Shown here piece after piece: positions 17,661 through 26,569 of a stretch of 64,000 bases of DNA. Position numbers and translations under genes: made by a program. Source of the DNA: Rosettibacter sp037481715 (GTDB lineage: Bacteria; Bacteroidota; Ignavibacteria; Ignavibacteriales; Melioribacteraceae); assembly GCA_037481715.1 (NCBI GenBank), contig JBBFLD010000008.1:1-64000 (forward strand). Direction: 5' to 3'. Numbering within the stretch: the stretch's first letter is position 1; every line of letters begins with the position of its first letter. The notes under the pieces are model-generated. The model worked only from the letters and a program-made list of their open reading frames with translations. It was not told where the DNA came from and ran no database searches.

Positions 17661-17675
17661 GTGTATAAAATACAC
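17661..17675. promoter_or_regulatory. Candidate operator between xylB and its regulator
   Basis: A perfect inverted repeat, GTGTAT-AAA-ATACAC, lies in the 139-base divergent spacer, 29 bases upstream of the xylB start codon. It is the only clean dyad found there and suits a dimeric repressor such as the adjacent Nudix/winged-helix protein. The assignment is by position and symmetry only. Confidence 0.5.
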
Positions 17676-17771
17676 TTAAAGAAGTAAAAAGTCACTAAAA
17701 ATATTTCAAGGTTATAGATAAATATTTTTTTAAATTAGAAGATGAAAGAATAATTAATCGGGAATAAAATA

Positions 17772-18461
17772 ATGTCTCACGTTCTTAAAGATGTTATTAA
17801 AAACATATCAATTGATTGCGTGATTTTTGGTTTCGAAAATTCTTCTCTGGAAGTTTTATTGGTTAGGCGAGCAATAAATCCAGAAAAAGGGAAGTGGGCG
17901 CTTCCAGGCGGATTTATTAAAAAAAATGAATTGATAAAAGAAGCTGCACAAAGAATTCTTGAAGAAACAACAGGAATAAAAAATATTTATCTCGAAGAAA
18001 TCACAATATTCGATGCCGTTGACAGATATCCATTGAGAAGAGTTTTTACAATTGGTCATTTCGCTCTTGTTAAACCTGAGCATTATAAATTATCTTCTGG
18101 AGTTGATACTTCGGAAGTAAAATGGTTTAAGCTGTCAGATATCCCCAAATTACCTTTTGACCATAATGAGATTGTAAATGTAGCTTTGGAAAAATTAAGA
18201 ACAAGAATTAGATATCGTCCGATTGGTTTTGAATTGTTACCAGAGAAATTTACACTCCCGCAGCTTCAAACATTATATGAAGTAATATTGGGCAAGAAGC
18301 TCGATAAAAGAAATTTCAGAAAAAAATTAATGAATATGAACCTTTTGATTAGACTCAAGAAAACAAGCACAAATGGAAAAAGACGCCCAGCTTTTCTTTA
18401 TAAATTCGACAAAAAGAATTATGAAAGATTAAAAGAAAGAGGTTTTATTTTTGAACTGTAA
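17772..18461 (+). CDS. Nudix-related transcriptional regulator of xylose genes (predicted)
   Basis: 229 residues: an N-terminal Nudix-like domain (about 10-140) and a C-terminal winged-helix domain (about 150-225, with LPQLQTLYEVILGKKLDKRNFRKKL), as in NrtR-family regulators. The Nudix box at 47-69 is degenerate: the REUxEE core reads RILEET, so two of the catalytic or metal-binding acids are replaced by I62 and T66. Loss of hydrolase activity with ligand sensing retained is typical of the sugar-responsive members known in Bacteroidetes. Its divergent position to xylBA makes a xylose or xylulose-phosphate response likely. The effector and direction of control are inferred. Confidence 0.8.
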   Translation: MSHVLKDVIKNISIDCVIFGFENSSLEVLLVRRAINPEKGKWALPGGFIKKNELIKEAAQRILEETTGIKNIYLEEITIFDAVDRYPLRRVFTIGHFALVKPEHYKLSSGVDTSEVKWFKLSDIPKLPFDHNEIVNVALEKLRTRIRYRPIGFELLPEKFTLPQLQTLYEVILGKKLDKRNFRKKLMNMNLLIRLKKTSTNGKRRPAFLYKFDKKNYERLKERGFIFEL

Positions 18462-18520
18462 TTGTTTTTGAAAAGCTGTAATGCTTTATCTATATTTGTT
18501 CTAAACTTTTAAGATAATTA

Positions 18521-19777
18521 GTGGCAAAATCTTCTTTGGACATAACGAGATTATCAAACGGCATAACCATAGTTTCCGAAAAAATAAATTATGTAAAATC
18601 GTTTTCTCTCGGATTCTGGTTTAATGTTGGTTCAAGAGATGAGATACCGGAAAACAACGGTATTAGTCATTTTCTTGAACACATGTTTTTTAAAGGAACC
18701 AGAAAAAGGTCTGCAAAAAAAATTGCAGAAGATATTGAATCTCTCGGCGGATATCTCAATGCATTCACTTCAAAAGAACATACATGCTTTTATGGCAGAG
18801 GTTTGAGCGAACACATCGAGCAAACTTTTGAAGTTCTATCTGATATGATTCAGAATTCTACTTTTAACCCCAAAGAAATTCAAAAAGAATCAAAAGTGGT
18901 AATTGATGAGCTTTATGATATTGAAGATTCTCCTGAAGAACTAATCTTTGATAAATTTGAAAGCAATGTTTTTAACGGTAATTCTCTCGGCATGCCAATA
19001 ATTGGAACAGAAAAAAATTTACGTTCATTCAAACAAAAAGATTTATTTGAATATGTAAATGATAATTACACACTTGATAGATTTTATATTGTAGCTTCAG
19101 GGAATGTTGAACACAAAAACTTAATCAAGTTTACAGAGAAGTATATTAAAAAAGAATTCAAGCAAACAAACAATAAAAAAAGAAATTTGATTCTGCAGCC
19201 CGCTCATGACCTTCATGTTGAAAAGGATACTCAGCAAGTTCATTTTATAATTGGCAGGCCTACTTATGGTTTTAAAGATAAAAAAAGGATTTCGGTTGCT
19301 GTTCTTTCTCAAATTTTAGGAGAGGGAAGCAGTTCAAGATTGTTTCAAAAATTAAGAGAAGAAAACGGAATTGCTTACCAAATCAATACTTTCTTAAATT
19401 CTTTTTATGATGTATCTACTTTTGGAGTATATCTTTCAACAAATGATAAATCAATTTTCAAGGCACAAAATCTAATCTTTAATGAAATAAAAAAAATGAA
19501 ACAAAAAAAAGTTGATACTAAAGAACTTGATAGAGCAAAAGAATATTTAATAGGAAATATTTTGATGAGTCTTGAAAGCACAACAAACAGGATGCATAGA
19601 ATTGCGCAGTCAGTAATTTATTTTGGTAAAATAAAATCAGTTGAAGATACAATTCGAAAAATAAAATCTGTAACAAGAGAAGAAATTTTAGAATTGTCGA
19701 ATGAATTGTTTGATAATAATTCATTGACAAGAGTAATATTAAGCCCAAAAAATTTATTATTAGAAAAAGCAGCATAA
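18521..19777 (+). CDS. M16-family zinc metallopeptidase
   Basis: 418 residues of the processing-peptidase/pitrilysin family. The inverted zinc motif HFLEH (H50, E53, H54) is followed about 75 residues later by the third ligand region VVIDELYDIEDSPEE, so the active site is intact. The second, non-catalytic half contains LSQILGEGSSSRLFQKLREENG, the usual R/Y substrate-binding region. It resembles the YmxG/PqqL-like peptidases found singly in many bacteria. The start codon is GTG and the ribosome site is weak. It ends 13 bases before nuoG, so it could be cotranscribed with it, but a functional link is not known. Confidence 0.92.
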   Translation: MAKSSLDITRLSNGITIVSEKINYVKSFSLGFWFNVGSRDEIPENNGISHFLEHMFFKGTRKRSAKKIAEDIESLGGYLNAFTSKEHTCFYGRGLSEHIEQTFEVLSDMIQNSTFNPKEIQKESKVVIDELYDIEDSPEELIFDKFESNVFNGNSLGMPIIGTEKNLRSFKQKDLFEYVNDNYTLDRFYIVASGNVEHKNLIKFTEKYIKKEFKQTNNKKRNLILQPAHDLHVEKDTQQVHFIIGRPTYGFKDKKRISVAVLSQILGEGSSSRLFQKLREENGIAYQINTFLNSFYDVSTFGVYLSTNDKSIFKAQNLIFNEIKKMKQKKVDTKELDRAKEYLIGNILMSLESTTNRMHRIAQSVIYFGKIKSVEDTIRKIKSVTREEILELSNELFDNNSLTRVILSPKNLLLEKAA

Positions 19778-19790
19778 CGGAAGGTAAATT

Positions 19791-21464
19791 ATGCCAAAAA
19801 TAATTGTAGATGGACAGGAAATAGAATTCAAACCTGGACAAACGATCATCGAGGCAGCAAGAGATGCAAAAATTGACATCCCTCATTTTTGCTGGCATCC
19901 AAAATTATCTGTATCAGGTAATTGCAGAGTTTGTCTTGTTGAAGTAGAACAAATGCCAAAACTTGTTATCTCATGTGCAACATTAGCTTCTGAAGGAATG
20001 GTAGTTCATACAAAATCACCTCGTGCACTCGAAGCAAGAAATGCAGTGATGGAATTTTTATTGATAAACCATCCTCTTGATTGCCCCATTTGTGATGAGG
20101 CAGGTGAATGTAAACTTCAGGAATATGCTTATGCACATGGGAAAGGTGAAAGCCGATTTGAAGAAATGAAAAACAGAAAAGAAAAACGTGTTCAGCTTGG
20201 ACCTTATATTAAATTCGATGCAGAACGATGCATCTCATGCTCAAGATGTATAAGATTTACAGATGAAATTGCTAAATCGCATCAGCTTACATTTGTTAAA
20301 AGAGGTGATAGAGTTACAATTACAACTTTCCCTGGTGAATCATTTGACAATCCTTATACTTTGAACACTACTGATATTTGTCCTGTTGGTGCATTAACTA
20401 ATCAGGATTTTAGATTCAAGGCAAGAGTTTGGGAAATGTCGAAGACAAATTCAATTTGTATTGGATGCTCAAGAGGATGCAATACAGAAATCTGGGTTCG
20501 AAATAATCAAATTCTTCGATTAACACCTCGACATAATGAAGATGTAAATAGTTACTGGATGTGTGATAATGGAAGATTAAATACATTCAAACATGTAAAT
20601 TCAGATACAAGAATTGATGGAACATTTGTTCGTAAAGATGGAAATCTCATAAAAGTTAATTGGGATGAAGCATTAAATACAGCTGCAAAAAGATTAAAAG
20701 AATTCAAACCGAATGAAATTTGTTTTATAGGGTCAGCTTATGCAACATGTGAAGATAATTTTGCACTGAAAAAATTTGCTGGGGCAATCGGTGCTGCAAA
20801 TGTTTATTTTGCAAAACATGTTAAAGAAGGCGACCAAGATGATATTTTAATCAGGGAAGATAAAACACCAAATACAACTGGAGCAGAACTTGTTGGATTA
20901 ATAACAATTGATGAAAATTCTCTGAATGAAATATTAAAATCAATAAGAGAAAGAAGAATAAAAGTTCTCTTTGTAATGGAAGAAGATATTTTTTCATTGA
21001 GTGAAAATTTTGAAGAAGTAATTAGTAAAATTGAATTACTTATAGTAACTGCTTCTAATCAAAACAAAACTACTCAAGCTGCACACATATTATTCCCAGC
21101 AGCAACTTATGCAGAAAAGCATGGAACATTTGTAAACTTTCAAGGAAGAGTTCAGAGAATTCGACCTGCAGTTGCTACTATTGAAATGGATAGAGCTCTT
21201 GATGGGATGAGTATGAGTAGATGGGATAAATTTGGAACGAGTTTCGATAGATGGATGCAAGGTAAAAGGTATGATGCAAAATCCAGCTGGAAGATTATAA
21301 CATTATTAGCATCCAAACTTGGTTTGAAGATGAAATACGAAATGGCAGAAGAAGTTTTTGAAGATATTGCAAATTCAATTGAAGCATTTCAAGATTTGGA
21401 TTATGACAAAGTTGGTGAATTAGGAATTCAGTTAAAAAGAGAGTTATTTGAAATATCAAAATGA
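19791..21464 (+). CDS. nuoG: NADH-quinone oxidoreductase subunit G (short form)
   Basis: Peripheral-arm subunit of complex I carrying electrons through several iron-sulfur clusters. The [2Fe-2S] ligands are C34, C45, C48 and C62; the HxxxCxxCxxxxxC [4Fe-4S] site is H94, C98, C101 and C107; a third cluster site is RCISCSRCIRF plus DICPVGA; a fourth is CIGCSRGC with MCDNGR. At 557 residues it is much shorter than the roughly 900-residue E. coli subunit: the molybdopterin-oxidoreductase-like part is reduced, as in several FCB relatives. The ATG has GGAAGG upstream. It is followed by a 412-base repeat-filled spacer before nuoH. Confidence 0.92.
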   Translation: MPKIIVDGQEIEFKPGQTIIEAARDAKIDIPHFCWHPKLSVSGNCRVCLVEVEQMPKLVISCATLASEGMVVHTKSPRALEARNAVMEFLLINHPLDCPICDEAGECKLQEYAYAHGKGESRFEEMKNRKEKRVQLGPYIKFDAERCISCSRCIRFTDEIAKSHQLTFVKRGDRVTITTFPGESFDNPYTLNTTDICPVGALTNQDFRFKARVWEMSKTNSICIGCSRGCNTEIWVRNNQILRLTPRHNEDVNSYWMCDNGRLNTFKHVNSDTRIDGTFVRKDGNLIKVNWDEALNTAAKRLKEFKPNEICFIGSAYATCEDNFALKKFAGAIGAANVYFAKHVKEGDQDDILIREDKTPNTTGAELVGLITIDENSLNEILKSIRERRIKVLFVMEEDIFSLSENFEEVISKIELLIVTASNQNKTTQAAHILFPAATYAEKHGTFVNFQGRVQRIRPAVATIEMDRALDGMSMSRWDKFGTSFDRWMQGKRYDAKSSWKIITLLASKLGLKMKYEMAEEVFEDIANSIEAFQDLDYDKVGELGIQLKRELFEISK

Positions 21465-21478
21465 AGGACCAGAATTCT

Positions 21479-21775
21479 GTCATTCTGAATCCGCCGCAAG
21501 CTTACGAAGAATATCAAAACATTAGTATAAAGGATTCTGTGTCATTCTGAGTCCGCCAAAGGCGGTCGAAGAATTTCAAAACATTAGTATAAAGGATTCT
21601 GTGTCATTCTGAGCGAAGCGAAGAATCTTAAAAAAATGATAAAGCAGAAATTAGATTCTTCAGTCGTCCCGCTTTTGGCGGGACTCCTTCAGAATGACGG
21701 AAAAGAATTAATACTTTTAGAGTAAAAATACGTTGTGTCATTCTGAGTCCGCCTCTGGCGGTCGAAGAATCTCAA
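21479..21775. repeat. Cluster of five short dispersed palindromic repeats between nuoG and nuoH
   Basis: This is the main content of the 412-base non-coding stretch 21465-21876. The core GTCATTCTGA appears at 21479, 21541, 21603 and 21737, and inverted (TCAGAATGAC) at 21689-21698. Each core leads through a variable middle to GAAGAAT. The middle is a palindrome in several copies (CCGCC-AAA-GGCGG at 21553-21565, CCGCC-TCT-GGCGG at 21749-21761, and GTCCCGC-TTTT-GGCGGGAC within 21664-21684) or the short GCGAAGC. The first three copies are spaced exactly 62 bases apart because the intervening CAAAACATTAGTATAAAGGA is also duplicated. This is the style of REP-like repeats. No coding potential is seen. 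Confidence 0.85.
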
Positions 21776-21876
21776 AAAGTAATGGCAAAAAAATTATTCT
21801 TAACGAATTGAAGAATATCAACTAAGAATTTAGAATATTTACAATGCTTAATTAAACATTATTGGAGTTCCAAATA

Positions 21877-22908
21877 ATGAATATCTGGGAAATTGTAATT
21901 ATCACCATCGTCAAGATTTTACTTGCATTAACAACATTATTATTGTCTGTTGCATACATGGTCTACTTTGAAAGAAAAATTAGCGCATGGGCACAAAATC
22001 GCATAGGTCCAAATCGTGTGGGATACAAAGGTCTTCTTCAACCATTTGCAGATGTTTTTAAGTTACTACTCAAAGAAGATATTGTTCCAGAAGCTGCAAA
22101 TAAAACTCTGCATACACTAGCACCTGCAATCTCACTTTTTGTTGCGTTTGCTACTTATGCAGTTGTTCCAATTGGTCCTTCAATAAATTTGTTTGGTTAT
22201 GAAATTAAATTAGTTACTGCTGATGTTAACATTGGAATTCTTTATGTTCTTGCATTAACTTCACTTGGAGTTTATGGAATTACACTTGCAGGATGGTCTT
22301 CTGGAAGCAAATATTCTTTGCTTGGAGGAATTCGTTCTTCTGCTCAAATGATTTCTTATGAAGTATCTATGGGCTTCTCAATTGCTGGAGTATTATTGAT
22401 TTCGGAATCATTAAGACCAATTGATATTGTTAATGCTCAATACGGCTGGATGTGGAATGCAATTCTTCAGCCAATAGGATTTATTACATTTGTTGTATCT
22501 GCTTTCGCAGAAACAAATCGATTACCATTTGACCTACCTGAAGCTGAACCAGAACTTGTCGGAGGTTATCATACAGAATACAGTTCATTCAAGTTTGCTG
22601 GTTTCTTTTTAGCAGAATATGCGAATATGATAATTGCAAGCTGCCTTATTGTTACACTTTATCTTGGTGGTTGGCAAATTCCTTATATCGATAAATTAGG
22701 ACTGAGTACAACATTAACAACAATTTTACAAATTGGTGCTTTCTTATTCAAAACTGCATTTATGCTTTTTGTATTTATCTGGGTTCGATGGAGTATCCCA
22801 AGATTTAGATATGACCAGTTGATGAATTTAGGCTGGAAAGTTATGTTTCCATTGTCGTTATTAAATATTGTCTGGGTTGCATTATTAATAATGATATTTA
22901 AGTTGTAA
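21877..22908 (+). CDS. nuoH: NADH-quinone oxidoreductase subunit H
   Basis: Membrane-arm subunit of complex I that forms part of the quinone site. 343 residues from the ATG at 21877, which has GGAG 9 bases upstream; the frame can be read from a TTG 15 bases earlier but without a ribosome site. About eight hydrophobic helices are visible. Family strings are YFERKISAWAQNRIGPNRVG, GLLQPFADVFKLLLKED, GSKYSLLGGIRSSAQMISYE, AETNRLPFDLPEAEPELVGG and WVRWSIPRFRYDQLM. It precedes nuoI by 24 bases. The repeat-rich upstream spacer may carry its own promoter or lie within a longer nuo transcript. Confidence 0.97.
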   Translation: MNIWEIVIITIVKILLALTTLLLSVAYMVYFERKISAWAQNRIGPNRVGYKGLLQPFADVFKLLLKEDIVPEAANKTLHTLAPAISLFVAFATYAVVPIGPSINLFGYEIKLVTADVNIGILYVLALTSLGVYGITLAGWSSGSKYSLLGGIRSSAQMISYEVSMGFSIAGVLLISESLRPIDIVNAQYGWMWNAILQPIGFITFVVSAFAETNRLPFDLPEAEPELVGGYHTEYSSFKFAGFFLAEYANMIIASCLIVTLYLGGWQIPYIDKLGLSTTLTTILQIGAFLFKTAFMLFVFIWVRWSIPRFRYDQLMNLGWKVMFPLSLLNIVWVALLIMIFKL

Positions 22909-22932
22909 TCCCATTAAGGAGAAAAGATAATC

Positions 22933-23427
22933 ATGGCAGTCAAAAAGAGAAAAAAGGATTTAAATTTTTTTGAGAGAATATATATCGTAGAAATTATTAA
23001 AGGGATGATTCTTACACTGAAGAACATGTTTCGTCCCAAATTTACAATGGAATATCCAGAAGTAAAATTTGAACCGCCTGCATCTTATCGAGGTCGACCA
23101 GTTTTAGTTCAAGAAGAAAATGGAATAGAAAGATGTGTTGCATGCGGATTATGCTCTCGTGTTTGTCCTGCGTTGGCAATTGAAGTTCAAGCAGCAGAAA
23201 CAGAATTCGAAAAAGAAAGGTATCCTCAAAAATTTGAAATCAACATGCTGCGTTGCATCTTCTGTGGATTCTGCGAAGAAGTTTGTCCCGAAGAAGCAAT
23301 TGTTATGAGCAAAGATTATGAATTAGTATTCACAAATCGTGAAGATGCAATTTTCGGGAAAGATAAATTACTTGTTCCAGTTGAAAAACTTCGAGATAGA
23401 ATTGAGTTCTTGAGGAGATTTAAATGA
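22933..23427 (+). CDS. nuoI: NADH-quinone oxidoreductase subunit I
   Basis: Complex I subunit with two [4Fe-4S] clusters passing electrons to the quinone-proximal cluster. 164 residues, with both CxxCxxCxxxCP sites: CVACGLCSRVCP and CIFCGFCEEVCP. The N-terminal amphipathic region is basic, as usual. It ends a visible nuoG-H-I set. The usual next gene, nuoJ, does not follow: a methyltransferase gene begins 34 bases later. The remaining subunits (A-F and J-N) are not in the window. Confidence 0.97.
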   Translation: MAVKKRKKDLNFFERIYIVEIIKGMILTLKNMFRPKFTMEYPEVKFEPPASYRGRPVLVQEENGIERCVACGLCSRVCPALAIEVQAAETEFEKERYPQKFEINMLRCIFCGFCEEVCPEEAIVMSKDYELVFTNREDAIFGKDKLLVPVEKLRDRIEFLRRFK

Positions 23428-23461
23428 GGTTAAATTTGGTAAGTTAAAGAGGGTAGAAACT

Positions 23462-24751
23462 GTGGAAATAAAAAAATTAAAAAGCAAAGGGGACACGATG
23501 ATTGAGAGGGCAGAAAGTCAGTTCTGGGCATACCAAATAGAAGAAGATTTAGAAAAAAAAGATTTGGTTCTGTTGGATAATGTGCAATTTATTTATGAAT
23601 TATCCCTGGCAGAGTTAGAGCTAAAAGCTTTAGGTGTTGAATATGATATAATTAATGGCTTACGAGAATTCAAAATACTGAATAAAAATTCTGATGTTAT
23701 TGATGTTATTAAAAAAAGAGGATCATATTTTAAGACTGTTAACGGTCAATACACAGATTATTTTCACATCATTCAAAAAAATCAAACGAGGTCGGTAAAT
23801 CAATATTTAACGCACTGGATATATCCTTATAAAGGTAAATTTCATCCACAAATGATTAGAGCACTATTAAATATAATTGGATTAAAAGAAGGTGAATGTG
23901 TTTGTGATCCATTTTCTGGTAGTGGCACAACTGCACTTGAAGCACAACTTTTGGGAATTAATTTTATAGGTATAGATATTTCTCCTTTATGTGTTTTGCA
24001 GGGAAAGGTTAAGACAAAAGCACTATATGTATTAGATGAAATTATTGAATCAAAGGAAATTTTATTATCAAAACTAAATACAAGTTTATTCAATTACGAA
24101 GATGATTTTTATAAGGTACTTGACTCTATTAAGAATGAAGATGTTAGAGATTTTTATAAACTTGCTAGATTATTAGCAGTTAGTGATAATGCAAGAAGAG
24201 GACGAGAATTTGAACAATCATTTATTAAGAACCTTAATTTAATGATTGAATCAGTAAAGGATTTTAAGGATATTGCTAAAAAATTAAATTTATCTTTAGG
24301 TAAAGTCGACATCAAAAGAGGTGACTCAAGAAATTTAGATCTACCTGATAATTCAGTGGATGGAATAATAACATCACCACCTTATTCTATTGCTCTTGAT
24401 TATGTTCAAAATGATGAACATTCACTTAAGGATTTAGGGTATGATGTTTTTAAAATGAGAGATGAGTTTATAGGGGTTAGAGGGAATGGTAAAAATAGAG
24501 TAGAATTATATAATGAAGATATGAAAAAATCTTATGATGAAATGTATAGGATAATTAAAACTAACAGATATGCGGTTATTGTTATAGGTAATGCTACTTA
24601 TCAGGGACAGGAAATTAAAACAGTAGAATTTACAATTGACTATATGACTAATATTGGGTTCAAATTAGAAAAAAATATTTTGAAATTGATTTTCGGTTTA
24701 TATAATGTTATGAAAAAAGAAAACATCTTAATTTTTAAAAAAATAAAGTGA
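23462..24751 (+). CDS. DNA methyltransferase, SPPY type (probable cytosine-N4)
   Basis: SAM-dependent DNA methyltransferase of 429 residues. The SAM-binding motif I is DPFSGSGTT (149-157), preceded by YKGKFHPQMIRALL (a motif X-like helix), and the catalytic motif IV is TSPPY (304-308). The SPPY form points to N4-cytosine methylation, with some N6-adenine enzymes sharing it. The 145 residues between the two motifs could hold the target-recognition region. Two starts are plausible: this GTG with GAGGG upstream, or the ATG at 23498 with AAGGGGA upstream. It is first gene of a tight three-gene cassette whose other members are a GHKL ATPase-nuclease and a PD-(D/E)XK nuclease, so it is probably the protective modification enzyme. 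Codon use (ATA, GGG, AGG) differs from the flanking genes by eye. Confidence 0.85.
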   Translation: MEIKKLKSKGDTMIERAESQFWAYQIEEDLEKKDLVLLDNVQFIYELSLAELELKALGVEYDIINGLREFKILNKNSDVIDVIKKRGSYFKTVNGQYTDYFHIIQKNQTRSVNQYLTHWIYPYKGKFHPQMIRALLNIIGLKEGECVCDPFSGSGTTALEAQLLGINFIGIDISPLCVLQGKVKTKALYVLDEIIESKEILLSKLNTSLFNYEDDFYKVLDSIKNEDVRDFYKLARLLAVSDNARRGREFEQSFIKNLNLMIESVKDFKDIAKKLNLSLGKVDIKRGDSRNLDLPDNSVDGIITSPPYSIALDYVQNDEHSLKDLGYDVFKMRDEFIGVRGNGKNRVELYNEDMKKSYDEMYRIIKTNRYAVIVIGNATYQGQEIKTVEFTIDYMTNIGFKLEKNILKLIFGLYNVMKKENILIFKKIK

Positions 24752-26569
24752 ATGAAAAAAGTAAAATTTAAAATCCTTCCTCGCTTATTGGACAATATAG
24801 GATTAGCAATGTATAGTAGTGTTCCTAAAGCGATATCTGAACTCGTCGCCAATTCTTATGATGCTGATGCTTCAGAGGTTTATATTGATATAAAAGAGGT
24901 GGAGGGGGAATTAAAGAAAATAATTATAATCGATAACGGAATTGGGATGACATCAAAAGAAATACAGGGTACCTATTTATCTCTTGGTTTTAATAAGCGA
25001 ATTATAATTAAAAAAACATCCATATTTAATAGAAAACCAATAGGAAGTAAAGGTATAGGTAAGTTAGCAGGGTTAGGCATTGCTAGGTGCATGAAAATTA
25101 TTTCTTTTAAAAACGGAGTAAAATCTACCTTAACCATTGACAGAGATTATTTTGAGAATGAGGTAGATTTATATTCAATAGAATTACCGTTAGAAATAAG
25201 CCATATTAAAGATAAATCAAAATGTGGCACAGAGGTTCATCTGACTAATTTATTAGAACATGCAATTTCAATTGATATATCAGAATTACGGCAATTTTTA
25301 ACTAAAGAATTTGGTCTAACAAAAGATTTTAATATTTATGTTAATAATCAAAAATTATCTCCTTTGGATATAAAAGGGGAAATTAGAGAAATAAAACAAG
25401 TAGTTGATAGTTTAGGAGAGGTAACAGGGAGAATTATAATTGCTGATGTAATTAAAGATGTAAAAAAACCAGGAATAATCACTTATGTCAGAGGACGGGC
25501 TATAGAGGGACCGACCTTATATGATATAAATACACCATCTCATTATTTTAATGTAGCAAATAGAATAATAGGAGAGATTAACGCTGATTTTTTAGACCCC
25601 GATGTGTCTTCTAATACAATAGACCAATTTATTATATCTACAAGTAGGGATGGGTTTAATAAAAGTCACCCTTTATATCAAAAATATAAATCTTTTATTG
25701 AGAAACTTTTGATAGATATTTCGCGTGAGATAGAAAACAAACAGGCAAAAGAAAGAATTAAAAAAATAAATCAAAATCCAAATGTACAAAGAATATTAAA
25801 AAATTTACCGAGGTCTCTAAGAGAAAAATTTGAGGAAGCAATAAAAGCTATTATTCCCAAACTAAATAATCTCTCAGATGATAATGCTAATACTATTTTA
25901 GAATTTATTACAAGGCTAGCAGAAACGGAATCAATGCTTCAGATTTTGGAAAAATTAAACGAAGCAAATGTTGAAGATATTGAAAGTCTATCTAAGTTAT
26001 TAGAAGAGTGGGGTGTTTATGAAATAACTGCTTTATCTACTTTGATTAAAAATAGATTAGAGGTTATAAAAAAATTTACTGAGCTTATTAACACCCCTGT
26101 AACTAAAGAATATCCTGATATACATAAGATATTAGATAGTAATTTATGGCTCTTAGATGACAACTATAAACTATATTCAAGTAATCAACAGCTTAAAACT
26201 ATTTTAGAAAAAGAATTGGTAAGTAAGTATAAAGAAGACGATGTTAAAAGAGCAGATATTATTTGCAAAAGTTTATTGGATAGATATGTTGTTATTGAGA
26301 TAAAAAGGCCGTCGTATAAAATTCAATATAAAGATTATCCACAAGTAATGCTCTATAACAACATTTTAAAAAATAATTTTCCAAATGCTGAAAAATTAGA
26401 TTGTTATCTTATTGGTAAACAATATGATTCATCTATGAGCAAAGAACCTACAATTCAAGGGAAAGTTACAATTTACTTAAAAAGTTATAACGAAATTGTA
26501 GAAGAAGCAAAAAGAAGATATGAGGAAATTTTAAAAATATTTGAAAAAAGAGATGAAGATGGCAAATGA
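24752..26569 (+). CDS. GHKL (MutL/Hsp90-like) ATPase fused to a PD-(D/E)XK nuclease-like domain
   Basis: 605 residues. The N-terminal Bergerat ATP fold is complete: ELVANSYDADA (30-40) with the catalytic E30 and N34, DNGIGM (61-66) and IGSKGIGKLA (97-106). A transducer-like region follows to about 300. Residues 320-450 are helical. The C-terminus (about 455-605) reads DSNLWLLDDNYKLY, then RADIICKSLLDRYVVIEIKRP, giving D502, E516 and K518 as a nuclease catalytic set, and a following QYKDYPQVMLY helix. This C-terminal layout resembles Shedu/DUF4263 nucleases. GHKL ATPases linked to restriction-modification genes are known. The gene starts at the base after the methyltransferase stop and overlaps the next gene, so the three are one operon. 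The defence role is inferred. Confidence 0.8.
   Translation: MKKVKFKILPRLLDNIGLAMYSSVPKAISELVANSYDADASEVYIDIKEVEGELKKIIIIDNGIGMTSKEIQGTYLSLGFNKRIIIKKTSIFNRKPIGSKGIGKLAGLGIARCMKIISFKNGVKSTLTIDRDYFENEVDLYSIELPLEISHIKDKSKCGTEVHLTNLLEHAISIDISELRQFLTKEFGLTKDFNIYVNNQKLSPLDIKGEIREIKQVVDSLGEVTGRIIIADVIKDVKKPGIITYVRGRAIEGPTLYDINTPSHYFNVANRIIGEINADFLDPDVSSNTIDQFIISTSRDGFNKSHPLYQKYKSFIEKLLIDISREIENKQAKERIKKINQNPNVQRILKNLPRSLREKFEEAIKAIIPKLNNLSDDNANTILEFITRLAETESMLQILEKLNEANVEDIESLSKLLEEWGVYEITALSTLIKNRLEVIKKFTELINTPVTKEYPDIHKILDSNLWLLDDNYKLYSSNQQLKTILEKELVSKYKEDDVKRADIICKSLLDRYVVIEIKRPSYKIQYKDYPQVMLYNNILKNNFPNAEKLDCYLIGKQYDSSMSKEPTIQGKVTIYLKSYNEIVEEAKRRYEEILKIFEKRDEDGK

Noticed and set aside
19791..21464. 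Frameshift or truncation of nuoG because it is far shorter than in E. coli
   Set aside because: All four cluster motifs are in one frame and the end contains conserved-looking sequence; no continuation of the gene is found in other frames downstream, so the short form appears natural.
21479..21640. Possible CRISPR array (three units 62 bases apart)
   Set aside because: Both the core and the intervening 20-odd bases are duplicated, one later copy is inverted, and the inner parts are palindromes; there are no unique spacers and no cas genes.
23842..24093. 83-codon minus-strand frame within the methyltransferase gene
   Set aside because: Antisense to the segment encoding the SAM-binding motif, with no start signals; a shadow frame.
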